Source: Podaxis mareebaensis
Lineage: Eukaryota; Basidiomycota; Agaricomycetes; Agaricales; Agaricaceae
Length of the DNA stretch: 64,000 bases
Assembly: GCA_018524725.1 (NCBI GenBank)
Contig: JAEUWP010000562.1
Coordinates: 496,001-560,000, forward strand
Reading direction: 5' to 3'
This document shows positions 45,401 to 56,898 of the stretch, one piece after another. The notes beneath the pieces were generated by a model. That model was not told where the DNA came from and did not search any database. It worked only from the letters and a program-made list of their open reading frames with translations. Position numbers and translations under genes: made by a program. Positions within the stretch are counted from its first letter, which is position 1; every line of letters starts with the position of its first letter.

Positions 45401-46633
45401 CCAAAAGGATGATCCTTGATCATCGGCAGGGGATCCTTTCCACGATTGCGTATGGGAGAAAACAGTTTCGAGGCCATATCCGAGAGTTCATCCAAAGACT
45501 CTGGGTTAAAGCCGTCTCAGCCAAGGGAAGCAATGACTGAGGGAAACTTGATACCTTTTCCGAGAATGCAGAGGTTCATGCGGCTTGCGCAATACTCCTC
45601 AGCCCACCATTGCATCAGTCTTCGACGAGTCTCGCGTCCAACTGCACCACCGTCGATGTCGTTTTCAGAAGGGGCGGGAGAAGGAATCCGGGACGAAGAT
45701 GGGGAAGTCGACAGACTAGAGTCTTTTGACGTCGCAACTCCGTTCAATTTTCCTTGCGCCTTGAGCTCCCTTGCAGCTCTTGATAAACTATCACGGTTTC
45801 CAGTTCCAAACTTGCTCCAGACATGACCAGGCTTGCTTAAATGTTTGTTGAGCTGAAAGATGCGCCAAACATCTGACTGGTGGTTTTTCTTGTTCTCCGA
45901 GTCGACTGCGTTCAACTCGCGGGAGGTACAGGAAGGGGCGAAGAGCGGCGAGTGAAAGAAGCCGGAGAAGCGTTCAAGGGCACCTGCCAAGGCGGATGTA
46001 GTGACGTTGAAGTAATAGTTCGTGTTGGTCGTTGAGGTGTAGGCGTTGGATCCTCCATTGTTCTTGGAGAGATACTGAATGATCGCCTTAAGCCTCCTTG
46101 CCAATTGACCTGTGGTAAAACATACGCACCTCTTGATACTCGCTTTCACGAGGGAATTGTTCAGTACCCTAGACCAATCGTGGTAGTTGATACGAGAGAA
46201 AATTCTGATGGCGTACCATAAATAATAAATGCTCGCAGAAATGGGCAAGTCCAGGCATGTCCGGCTAATTTTTACAGATAAGGATAGTATTGATAACGCG
46301 TAGAAGGAGACGTACGGGGTCAGCAAGATGACCTACAGCAACATCGAGACTTGCTGCAGCTTTATCCGTCTCGCTGTCGTGGACAAGGGTTGCTTTCAGC
46401 CCATTATCCAACTGGATGATACGATACTCCCGCTCGTCTCTTGGAGACTTCTCGATGGGTTTCGTGAAGACAGAATACGGAGGAATGTTGGGGTCTGCCG
46501 GGACGACCCGTTTCCAGTTGGGTCCCGAGAGCGTCGTCATTGAAGATAGGAGATATGGGGCGGGATGGTTGATACGGTGAAACTGGGTGGGAGCCACTCG
46601 GTGGGGGAGCAGCTTGAATGCACGTCGAAGCAT
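42431..46633 (-). CDS. STE23: M16A metalloprotease, insulysin/Ste23
   Basis: Ste23 is the fungal insulin-degrading enzyme, a zinc peptidase. In budding yeast it helps the N-terminal cleavage of the a-factor pheromone precursor. The inverted zinc motif is GLAHFCEHLLFMGTEQFP (HxxEH) near 46200-46250, with an intron inside it after LLFM. Next come EYLSKNNGGSNAYTSTTNTN, the helix with the third zinc ligand SRELNAVDSENKKNHQSDVW, and KFGTGNRDSL. The middle and C-terminal M16 domains include KYLEQRVEAFLTGMKLKLEK and LRTQEQLGYIVSCASW, where the SR/QLGY element binds substrate ends. It ends MVQWGDLPTPKF. The N-terminus (MLRRAFKLLPHRVAPTQFHR) looks like a mitochondrial presequence. A second in-frame Met (MTTLSGPNWKRV) would give a cytosolic form. 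About fifteen short introns. Confidence 0.93.
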
Positions 46634-46996
46634 TTGTACGCGCAAGCTGTTAATTTATGGCCCAAATAAGACGTGCTTCTTTGCGACATATTATGTCAGC
46701 GTCCATTGTGGCTCTGGTGACCTGTGTGGTACCCATGAAGAGCACTTGTTAATCTCCACAGGTGTACCCGTCCGGTGGTTGGCATTCATCTCAAGCCGCA
46801 TCTCCTGTCAGTGAAATACTCCTGAGCTGCCACTTGAGACACAAGCTTTGATCGCATGTACCGTCTCAGTCCAGAAAGATATCGACCAATGGGCCACCCC
46901 CCCAAAAAAAAAAACACCGCTGAAGATAAGGGAAATGCATGCTGAGTTGTACCAGCCAGCAAGGGGGAGGAGAGGCAAAAAAGCTAGGCAAAGATC
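46634..46996. other. Intergenic gap upstream of STE23
   Basis: About 360 bp between the STE23 start and the tRNA-Ser gene. No gene is seen. It contains a C7A11 homopolymer tract. Confidence 0.55.
46897..46914 (+). repeat. C7A11 homopolymer tract
   Basis: Seven C followed by eleven A. A length-variable tract of this kind is prone to sequencing error and slippage. No function assigned. Confidence 0.9.
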
Positions 46997-47096
46997 CGAC
47001 GCCAGCAGGATTCGAACCTGCGCCCTCAAAGAGGAACAGATAATAGAGCAGCTGAGTGATTCTAATCTGTCGCCGTAACCACTTGGCTATAGCGCC
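46997..47096 (-). tRNA. tRNA-Ser (AGA) with an intron
   Basis: On the minus strand the acceptor 5' half is GGCGCTA and the 3' half TGGCGTC, pairing with two G-T wobbles, and the discriminator is G as expected for Ser. The D arm is GCC..GGC. The anticodon stem ACAGA/TCTGT is perfect. The loop reads TTAGAA, so the anticodon is AGA. An intron of about 18 nt (TCACTCAGCTGCTCTATT) follows position 37. The long variable arm (CCTC..GAGG) and the T arm GCAGG-TTCGAAT-CCTGC confirm a class II serine tRNA. Confidence 0.93.
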
Positions 47097-47272
47097 TTAT
47101 TTTTTTGCTTAGATCTGACTTGGACGTCGTTATAACCATGCCATTTTAATTGTTGTTAGAGTAGCCGTACCGTTTCGCATTGATTCAACAGGTGCACACG
47201 AGCACGACAGTGTAAAATACATGTACATAGCAAGGATAAATGAAGCATAATGATATACAATAAATAGTATCT

Positions 47273-50200
47273 CTATAACAAAAGCTTCCATATGATTCTC
47301 CAAACCGCTTCAAACGAACCACTGTACTGTGCCAACTTTTCCTTCGCAGAAGAAAATGTAAGATGAGGGACGGATACAGCTTTCAACATGGCCTGGGCAT
47401 CACCCAAGCCAAGCCTTTCCCATAATGAGGTGAAGGGATGTGCCGAAAGGGAATTTGGTGGAGGGGAAGTGGCAGTTGGTATGGGAGGTGACGAGGCTAT
47501 TGTGATAGGTGTTGGGTGTGTCAACGGCGACATTGAGGGTGGTCTATCAGCTGAAGATGAGGGACTTGCTGGGTGAGAAGTTGGCTCAGCCAGCGGTGGA
47601 GAACTGGATTGGCAATCGGTCACTGTCCTTACAACGGTAGCCGTCACCGTCACCAGGTCTTGGTAGTCTACCGTGACAGGGTGGAAAGATTGCATGGGAT
47701 TCTCAAGGGGAGCCGACGCTTGTTGAATCTTCTGACCTAGCTTTAGGAGTAGAAGAGCAGTGGCAAGAATGTAGGACCACAACAATGCGTTCGCCAACCA
47801 CGAGAACAGCGAGTTTCTCTTCGACTTCGTAGGCCTTAGCTCCAGGGAAATCTGGGGTGAAAATATTTCATCTTGAGCAAAATGGAACAATTTCTGTCCA
47901 TTTTGATATATACGTCGGTGTTCCAGATTGGATTGTACTGGCGCAGATTTAAACCCTGAACCAATGTAGTGTCAATAAATTGCATTCAGGTTTTCAATTT
48001 GAGCTGACCTGTCAAGTCTTCGAGTTTGACTTCTAGTCTTCCGACGGCTAAGGCGAAGGTTGGCAGCAGCAGATTCCATCTTTGCCGCTTGCTCCAGTTC
48101 GAAAACCAGGTCGACTGGGCCGGCTCGACCTTTACGATATAATCGATGACGACATCTCCACCGACGTCTCTACTAGCGGGACCGACGTGGATTTTCACCC
48201 AATTTGTCCATTCCGTGCTACCCATCGTCTCAAATGAGGCGCCTTGAAGGGCTCCTGTATTCCCTGGTTGTCTTCTAGCATTGGTCATTGCGTACTGGAC
48301 GGGCACACCATCGACACTTGCGCTTGCAATATAGACTTTTGGGGAGGATATTTCGCCGCTGTCAGGTAACTGTGTACGTGAAAGGGTCGGGCCGACCCGG
48401 GCTAACCCGAATTCCAACCAATCTGTCTCAGTATTAGCAGGGGCGTTTAGATGTATCCTGACAGCGTAGGCATCGGGTATCGCGCCCTGGTGGGTGAGGA
48501 GCGGCGTCACGATCGCCTTGACTGACGGTATTATAGGAGGGCTATTCCGGATTTGACGATTTGCGTTAAGTAATCGAGCAGCGCTTGACGGTGCTCGAGA
48601 TTTGGGACTCCCCGTTGGAGTTTGAGGACGCCCAGGATGGATATTGTCATGAAGGCTGCCAATGGTCTTTAGAGCAATACGACCGCCGTCGTCTCCACAT
48701 CGGGTAGAGCAACCCTTCTGCAGTACTGTTTTCCGTGTTTGCGGGTCCCTATAGATATCGCCAGATGGGCTGTACACTTCCACAGTTACATTGGTGTGTT
48801 CGACCTCATTTCGAACCACGAATTTTGTTGTTTCCGCGTCCGCTGCCAGGACCGTGAAATGCGGTAAATTGATGGGTTCGGTGGTTTCAATATAATCCAA
48901 CGGCGGATGAGTGTCATGAATACCATTTACCCGGGAGAGCGTAGTCCGGGGCGTGACCAAAATGGTACCAGCGATAGTAAATGTGAAAGGAGTTTTGTTT
49001 GGAGGCAAGATATCGTTTATATTGAGGTGAAGTGTTAGGGGAGCTCCAGGAGGGCAAGCAACGCTGGACTGAGATATAGAGGAAACCGAGGATAAGGTCC
49101 CGAGGTGAGACGAAGCTGATATCGTTGGATCATGCGTGCCTTCAAAAGAATACTCGGCAATGTTCTGGGAGGGTAAAGGAGCTCGGAGAAGGGATGAAGT
49201 CGAGGAGGACGAAGTGCCTCTGGGTCTCCCATTCGGTACTGACGCTTGTGGGTCTTCCGAGGACGAGATAACGATTTGTGGGGAAGGCGAATCTATGGAA
49301 GAGGTTCTCGACGAGGGGTGATTGTCAGGACGCCCAGCTCCGGCAATATTGAAACCAGTATACCCCACACCTCCACTAACGCTCCACTCCTGTGGCGAAC
49401 CCTCAAGCCATGTCACATCAGCGTTTTTGGCTACAAGTCCTACATCCATGCCTAGCAATGTGGCCACCCCCGGAAACCAAATACCCTTGCAAGATGCCTT
49501 GTATTCGACGTCCATCACAATCCCCTCAACGCCGTCATCGACACCGCTTTTCCGCTTCCCCCGTACCACACACACCACTTCGCTCTTCACATCTTTGACC
49601 CCGACTTTCCGCCTGGTATCCCCACCGCCCGCAGTCCCGTCAAAAGATTTCATCGGTTTCGCCCATCGAACACGGATCCTGTCCGTGCTCGGGAAACTCC
49701 CTTGGATCCCAAATCCGTCAGAAAAACCATTTGTCGAGGAGTCACTGGATTCGTCATCAGCAAAATGATTGTAAGAACTTGCACGAGAGAGGCGGTTAGA
49801 GGTTGTCCGCGTAACGTGTGGATCTGAGGTGAGATCCCAAGAATTCGCATCATCTTCGAGCGATGATAGTGATGCAAAAGATGATGCTGTGTTCGAAGGC
49901 GGAAATATTCGAAGGCGGATATTATTGTGGAGACAACGAGGAGTAGGGATTGAAAGCTGGATGAAAAGCCATGCATCAAATAATGATTTATCACGAAACC
50001 TGCTTCAGACACTTACGAGGTAGGGGAAACGAGGAGGCCGTGTAACATATGGAACCCACATATCCACCGCAGCCATGAAGTGGGCATGGTTGCGGTCACT
50101 GATGGAAAGGCGTCGTTTGGAATGTGATAGGTGACTCGAGCGCCCCGATTCTCCCAAGTGTGCATGGTCTCGAGCCGGGAAATGTCTAGGTAAGACGTAG

Positions 50201-50883
50201 GCAATATGATAGCCGCTGACCAGTATTTGACCTGTGTATTGCAGGTCAACGGGCGGAATAACAGCAGCATCGGACTCCGATGAACGGCTAGCCGATGCGG
50301 TAGACGGCGTGATATTCGGAGTTGAGCTGAGCTGGAATGCTGCGTTAAAGGTGGTAGGCAGGCGTGCCGGCAGATTCAAAGCTCGAGCTGCATTATGTAG
50401 CAAAGGTGAACCAGTGGACGAAAAGTTGTAGGGCACCGAATTGCCGTCCAACGGGTGAACCTGAGACGTCAATATTTTGACATTTTCCTCTGCGTTCATA
50501 TAGTAATTAACGAGTGAAACGTAGATATGGCGACGCTCTTACCGGGGAACAGCGCAATGGTTGATCCTGGCGTGACAGAATCAACAGGAATTGAAAGCTA
50601 TGGAAAGATTGGTTTGCTTGGGATGTTTCAAAACCTTGTGGAAACCCACCTTCATATACATCTTTATTGATGCGCCATCCTGTCCCTGTTTCGCCTTGCC
50701 TTCGATTGCAATACGCGTCACCACATTCATCTTTACAACCTGTCCTGCTGACGTGATGGTGGGGGAATAGCTGCTCGTTGATGGAGGGCTCATGGGCCGG
50801 GAAAGGTGAGATCGCGAGGAAGTAGTTGTAGATACCGAAGCCGGATATGCTACGGAGCTTCGTGACGACGTGAATGTGGGCAT
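47273..50883 (-). CDS. Large uncharacterised Ser/Pro-rich protein with one C-terminal membrane helix
   Basis: Not recognised. The start is the ATG at 50883 (MPTFTSSRSSVAYPASVSTT), after a Ser/Thr-rich lead. Four or so exons join in one frame to a stop at 47273, giving more than 1,000 residues. Predicted beta-rich blocks alternate with Ser/Pro linkers: VVTRIAIEGKAKQGQDGASI; DLQYTGQILVSGYHIAYVLP; MWVPYVTRPPRFPYL; LTLHLNINDILPPNKTPFTF; WVKIHVGPASRDVGGDVVID. A join across 47946-47997 (DLT to GFKSAPVQSN) adds the C-terminal part with one clear membrane helix, LLWSYILATALLLLKLG. A Thr/Val segment (TVTATVVRTVTD), a Pro/Ser stretch and an amphipathic end (FEAVWRIIWKLLL) follow. No signal peptide is seen, so it could be a tail-anchored-like organelle protein with a large cytosolic domain. 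I assign no function. Confidence 0.7.
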
Positions 50884-51308
50884 GATAGTACGCTCGGAAT
50901 TATAGTCGAGAGAATCGAGAATTTGTCGTACAATGGCAACGATGGTTATGCACTGAGAGGGTCCGTCGGTAACTGGGCAGCGCCAGGCTTGGTGTTCGAA
51001 TGTGGATGCTGCTTTGGGCGACGGGGGGTCGCGGGCGCGGAAGACGGACACAAAAAGGGTTGTCAAGAAAAGAAGCGCGTCGACAGTCCGACGCGTCTGG
51101 AAATGCCAATCAACAAAGGTCCATGCAGTCCGGCCCGGTGAACCCTGTTTAGGCACCTTCCTTCACACTGAAACAACTAGCTCCCCCTCGGCGCAACAGG
51201 ACGAGCAAAACATGCGAAATTTGAAATTGCATGTGTAGTATAGTACAGGTACAAGAATGCACAAGTGACAGACAGAACAACAGAACTGGTGGCAACAGAT
51301 GTGGAGCT
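50884..51308. other. Intergenic gap between the large unknown gene and RFA1
   Basis: About 425 bp: promoter of the large gene and 3' flank of RFA1. No further gene is seen. Confidence 0.5.
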
Positions 51309-53517
51309 TTACTGAGCCCAAGGGCTGCGGAGGAGCTCGAGCAGGTAATTAGCCTCTTCACGGTAATTGACTGGTTCGATTCGCGAGATTCCGTATCGAA
51401 CACGGACTCGATCCTAGCAAATATATCAGCCTCGAGATTCCTGGGATAGACCCATGACATACATCGAATGAATCCTTTTTAGCACGACACGAGAAATTGA
51501 AAGTGTGACAATTCGCCTTGTGGATAACAGCGTTATACTTATTCTCGTCGCGCATCTAGACGAATGGTCAGTACTCGAGAAAATCTGGCTAGGCGAGACC
51601 TACCTTGATGTCATGTAATTCATTCGCAGACATCCCAAAAATCGCAACCCCTGCATCATTGAAGCCCTGGAGCCATGCTTGACTAGACCAGTCTGCCACA
51701 GCCATAGAAATGATATATCTGCTCTTATCCTTGAGATTTTCATATGTGCAAAAACGTCATGGAAAAACTTGCCGGTACTCTGGCGCCGCAGCCCTGTTGC
51801 CGCATTTATCACAAACCCAGGTATCACCTTCCAAGGTCATCTTCTTGCTGCAATTCTGACCAGTACAGGCAGGGTACGAAATATTTTCTCCCCGAATATG
51901 CACGATCGTTGCCTGAGTTGAGAAGAAGTCGGGTTTGTCTCCCATTCCCAGCTCCGATTCCTTGATCTCATTCAAGCTGCGCGCTTCTGCTCTATTGAAA
52001 CCCACCACAGGGCCACCTCCCCCGCCAATAATTGTCTTCGCCTGGAATGACATGTCTGCACCTTGGGAATCATACCAACCACGAAGGGTGAAACACTCCT
52101 CAATAGATGGGTCGATCTGCATATGACTCGAGGTCGTCATGGAGAGGGAAACACCTAAATGGATGAGCAACGGTGGAGACACAAAATATGGCAGTGCCCA
52201 CCTCCGAAGTCCCCGACTTTAACACCCTTGAAAGCAACGACAGAGTTCTGATCAGCATTAAATGATTCGGCTTGCTTGCCCCATAAGGTCAGCTGTACTG
52301 AACAGCCAGTTTTATCAACTATTGTGAGTTCTCGTTTCTGGAGCTACTCGTGCTTTAGCGCTCATATGCAGTCTAAAAGGACGGGCGACGTACAACTCGG
52401 TTCGTCTGTCTGGTCGTGATTTCCGAAATAGGGCCTATTTCTTTAACAACACCAATGACATCTGTCCAGTGTATTAGACAGTATTAACAACAGGTAATGA
52501 AATGAACGATCATACCGCAGATGGTATCTTTGCCTAGGGTCTCAAGTTGGTCGAGGGGGACAAATTTGAACTTGAACTGAGGAAGTCCAGTGACCTCGTG
52601 GCACTAATCGAGCATTAGCTACCTAATAGTTGTATGGATACGAGAGCTCACCTCTTCGATATGGGTATTCCTGTCGAGAGTCAGCTCATAATCGTTTGAC
52701 AGATTGGAGAACTTCTTCTTGGCAAAATTGACTCGAGCTTTCGAAAGGTAGTACACCTTGCCTTCCTCCAGCCGCGAGAAAAGTTCATCTGCGACTGTAT
52801 TGAAGGCCGTGGCTTTGATTTCACCTGTGTCATCCATAAGCGTAACGCTGAACAGCTTGCCTTCGCCTCGCTGATTAGACCAGGTCTTGATATCGCTCTT
52901 CTGGGTGACTCGGGCTTTGATGGTCCAGTTATTCTGATATGGGCTTAAACCCTCAATAGGAAAAGTCGATGGTGAAGGTGCAGTGCTCTTGTTCCCTCGG
53001 TGATCCACGACGTGATGTTGTGGCGGCTGCTGATCTTTACTCAGAGGCTTATTCGCTGAGGTGCCAACAACGTGGGCGTTTTCCGCAGTTAGGTTGCCAT
53101 TCTGATCAAGCAAGGCCTGTGGGTCACCGATCTTTTCGCCCGGATTCCCGAGAACGCGCACACTGAGCAGGATTACAAGCCTATCGGCGTATGAGTCAAA
53201 CTAGCCTATGACACAACAAAGACCACATACCGCTTTCCCTGGACAGTGTTGCACGTTGCCCTCTCAATAACAGCAACAGAGAACCGCTTGATCTCTTCGC
53301 TCTCGACTAAAGCATTGTATTGGGTCGCCAACATAGCTTGGATGAAATGCGTTCCATCAGAGATGATGAGGCGATACCGGTCACTGTTCCCAAGCCCAAC
53401 TCTCTTCACTGATAGAAATTGGATAACGTGTTCCTTTGTGTACGACTCTTCGTCGTATGAAGACAGTTGCAGTTGCACACAACTGCCAGAAGTGAGCTGG
53501 AAAGATGACATGGTCAT
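51309..53517 (-). CDS. RFA1: Replication protein A large subunit
   Basis: Rfa1 (RPA70) is the main single-strand DNA binding subunit in replication, repair and recombination. The start is taken at 53517 (MTMSSFQLTSGSCVQLQLSS), though an in-frame ATG at 53601 also exists. The N-terminal OB fold (RYRLIISDGTHFIQAMLATQ, then ATCNTVQGKR) is followed by a linker. DBD-A (LSPYQNNWTIKARVTQKSDI; FSVTLMDDTGEIKATAFN) and DBD-B (FKFVPLDQLETLGKDTICDV) come next. DBD-C has the zinc ribbon CTGQNCSKKMTLEGDTWVCD then KCG, and FSFQ-like end segments (WLQGFNDAGVAIFGMSA). The last exon reads VNYREEANYLLELLRS and stops at TAA 51309-51311. Eight or more short introns. Confidence 0.95.
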
Positions 53518-54215
53518 GGGGTAAGGGAACGCGCACCGTGACCAACCAATATTGAACGTAACATATGTGACAGATCGCGTTTTCGTGGGAACCTTATGCA
53601 TGAGATTGTCGGTATCGTCACACTGTAGAAACCTTGAATGATAAAATCGGTATCGGAGATACGTCCCTAGCCAGGGAGCAGGTCCGAGCCCGATCCCAGC
53701 GTGATTTGCGTCCAATGCTACTTCTCGATTTGCTCGTCTCCGATTCCTTTGTCACTTTCATCTTGCAACCGGCGGAGACCGCCACCAATTCGACCCGCCC
53801 TCCTGTTTTAACAAACACCAAACTTTTTTTATCTATTCAACCGCAAGGAATGTAAAAAAGTTTGCACCCTGAATGACATCTGTCAGACAATCTCTTCCAT
53901 CCTGTCATTCAACCACTCCCTTGACAACTCATTTGCCTCCGTTTTACAGTGCCAAGGTTGGTATTAATGGCTGTCAGTTACGGTTTATATACATTCCAGT
54001 AGTGCTGGGTGTACGCTACTTGACTATAAATACGGCTAAGATTGTAAATGGAATAAATAGCACAAGTATGGTCGGAAATGAGTATTACGACTATTATACC
54101 TAATGCATAGCAAAGTATTACGGGTTTCGATAAGATGGAGGACAGCAAACATTATAAGATAATTAACGGTGTTAGTAGGACTAGCCGCGCGCTAGCAAAG
54201 CGAGTCGTTCATGAC
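53518..54215. other. Intergenic gap between RFA1 and the IDO gene
   Basis: About 700 bp. Strongly AT-rich between 53960 and 54180. The open stretches crossing 53634-53855 and 54135-54521 show no family likeness. No gene is called. Confidence 0.5.
53575..53587 (-). promoter_or_regulatory. Adjoining SCB (CACGAAA) and MCB-like (ACGCGA) elements upstream of RFA1
   Basis: On the minus strand the sequence reads CACGAAAACGCGA, joining a Swi4 cell-cycle box core and an MCB-like core, about 60-70 bp before the chosen RFA1 start. RFA genes are G1/S targets in budding yeast. If translation began at 53601 these bases would be coding. Confidence 0.42.
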
Positions 54216-55691
54216 TCAAGACCTCCCCGGAAGAGCAGTCCGCTTTGTAGCGTCCCGACCGTGTTTGAGCAGTGGAGTGACCTTGTTCCCACCTGTTCCC
54301 AAAGCCTTCCCCTCCCCAGGACCTCCGCCCCTTTGAAGGTGCGCCCACGTACTGGCGACCGGGCAGCCATTGTCGGGCTGAGAATGGGCCATGGTGACAA
54401 TGTAACGACAGGCGATCTTGATATGTTCTGTTCGGAGTTTTTGCAGCGCCGCAACAGCTGTGTTGAACGGGTCACGAAGAATGGATTCCTCCTTCGCAAG
54501 TTCGCGAATTGGTCGAGATGAGGAGGATAAATAAGCGAGATAGTCGCGATGCTTTCCGGGCATGTATAGCCGCATCTTCTCCATGAACTGGGTGTGTCGA
54601 CTATCCGCGGGACCTCGGTTCTGGAGTGTTTTGTGGTCAACCCCAAGGAAAATGTCAAGAGCATGCATGACACTGCTTTGGCCAGCAGAGGGGCCGCTCC
54701 GTAGCAGTTCTTCATCTCTGGGGACGCCCTCGTACTTCCAGTTAGGACCATCACTCCCGCTTCCGTTGTACCAAGGTCGGATCTGCCAATAGAAAACATG
54801 TGGTTCACATGTTGGGCGGACGGACTGGATGACCGCATTGATATCGTTAATTATCCCCGAAAGACGGATCAAATCGCGCGAAACCTTGCCGACCGCCGCA
54901 TAGTCACCTGCGTTGGGTGAAAGTTGATTGTATTCATTGAAGACACGTAGCATCTCGACACCGACCAATTCGGCCCGTGCGGATGCGAGATAGAAATTAG
55001 CTTCATCCTCCGTTCCAGAGAAAAGGTGACGAAAGCGGACGTTGTTTATCGAGAGGGGTTCGTCCGGATTGATAAGTTCATAGTTCCAGAGAACCGTATC
55101 GGCGAACGTGAGCACTGGTGCTATTTGAAGAAGTTTGGATACTTCTACCAGTGGTACGCTAATCGATTTAGGCACGACTAGAACTTCTGGTAGGGTCGGG
55201 GACAAGGGGATGGAATGGGCATAGAGATGAACCAGCCATGAAAGGACATAGTGAGCGCGCTGCAATAGACGCAAATCGGATTCAAGTTCGTGGATGGGAA
55301 GTAAAGGCCACTAGGGAAGGTTTGGACGCAAGGTCAACCACTGAAGACGACACGAGAAGTCGGCACTTACTGAATCCACATCGCCTCGCCATTTCCGACC
55401 ATATTCACGCTTGGATAAAGCCTCTTCAGAACTGTCGTCCCCAAGACATAGATTGCCAGCGCCTGATGCGAGGCCGTTTTCCCAGAGGTCGAAGGAAGGA
55501 GGTAGTCGAGGAAGGGGAGTCGGAGGGAAGAAGCCGGTGTGGGGATCGACGTCGAAATCTCCAAGTGAATGACGGTCGGGAAGTGAGAGGCGTGGAGCAG
55601 AGCGGAAATAAGAGTGATAGAGTGATAGTACAACGTCGAGGAGAGTGCCTACAGCATGGGGAGGGGATAAGAGAAGTTGGAAAAGAACCAT
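54216..55691 (-). CDS. BNA2: Indoleamine 2,3-dioxygenase (IDO family)
   Basis: A heme dioxygenase that opens the indole ring of tryptophan to N-formylkynurenine, the first step of de novo NAD synthesis and tryptophan breakdown. The first exon (MVLFQLLLSPPHAVGTLLDV) ends near 55370 and the rest lies in essentially one long exon from LPIHELESDLRLLQRAHYVL. Family marks are FADTVLWNYELINPDEPLSI, FYWQIRPWYNGSG, the substrate-pocket segment RSGPSAGQSSVMHALDIFLG, MEKMRLYMPGKHRDYLAYLS, and near the end KLRTEHIKIACRYIV, whose His should be the proximal heme ligand. It ends with an Arg/Gly-rich tail (TKRTALPGRS). Some fungi have several IDO paralogues. Which class this one belongs to cannot be told here. 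Confidence 0.9.
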
Positions 55692-56898
55692 GGTCGCTGA
55701 GGAAGGGGAAAGGGGAGTAGGACGAAAAGAAAAAAGAGCAAGGTACGAGAGGTGTTGGAATCTTGGCTATCGTGGTTTAGCTGACCTCTTTTATATGAAA
55801 TTGGACCACGCCACTGATCAGTATTGTCATGGAATATATGAGCATATTGCATCTCTGGAGGAACGCCAACAGCGCGGTTCGTGAGGAAAAACGAGCTGGT
55901 TGACCAATGCTGTCCAAGTTCGTTCCTGCTCGGAGAAAGACCCACACCAGCCAGTGTATTGTGATGAGGTGCCGTTAGGGTCAGAGGTCAACACATGAAT
56001 AGTTCCGTCTGAGTCCATCCTTTGGCAAAGAACAAGTGATCGCAGGGGTCAATCGAGATCCAGATCGTGGGCGTTAGTTGACAAGATCCACTTACGTAAT
56101 TGACATCGGCTTACTCCTGCGAACCTTGGCAAAGACCCGAAAGGTTCTGACTGTTTATGTCGCCGCCAGTCGCCGCCGTGCAACATATCCTCAGATCTTG
56201 GTTGCATTGCTCTGCGCTTCTTTTGATCCATGACGTTTCTCAAACATAATCAACCCGAATGAGACCAGACGCCAGTTCTCCTCCTTGTATATTTTCTTCG
56301 CTAAGGCTGTACGTGACCTGACAACGGACGCTAACATGGCCGAGCCGCACGTACTTACGTACCTCTTTCATCCCGTTTTTTTCTCTTACCCTTACCAAAT
56401 ATTTCAGCATTCTTGTTAATTCCAGGGTCGACATCGTCCCAAGCTATTTGCCTCATTTCGGACGGATTAGGCCTATGTATTACCAACTGATTAATTGCTA
56501 GTATTTCAGATTCCAGGAACGGCCCATCATACACATATCCGCTCAACATGAAACACCTTGGGTTCTTGGAATGGAATCCAGTTTCCGAAGCACCATCCGG
56601 AGGCGGGGCACTAATCTACCTACAATCCCACATCTATCTCAGTTGGCAAGCGCCCGTGGAGCCTAGAGCTGGTACAACATGGATGACTCAAATAAATACT
56701 CTTGGTCTGAGTCCATTGCGGTGCTACTACACCGGCGCAGCCGGTTGGAAAACTGTCCTCTACTACCTCATGTGACAGCTAATCATATTGGGTCAATTTT
56801 TAAATTTCCATGGCAGGAATTCATGATGGACGAAACGAAACGTTGCCCATGCAATGTATAATAAACACGAACATGTAAGCGTGTAACATAAACAATGT
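55692..56898. other. Unassigned 1.2-kb interval with short minus-strand open fragments
   Basis: The largest gene-poor stretch of the window. On the minus strand three short ATG-started fragments could be pieces of a small spliced gene: MLSGYVYDGPFLESEILAIN (56355-56549), MSTLELTRMLKYLVRVREKN (56240-56434, another frame) and MDSDGTIHVLTSDPNGTSSQ (55827-56018). None shows a family I know and I could not join them in one frame with good splice sites. They may be a decayed gene, an RNA gene or chance. Confidence 0.35.

Noticed and set aside
54135..54521. Plus-strand gene of 128 codons
   Set aside because: It lies largely antisense to the well-supported IDO exon and has no family likeness.
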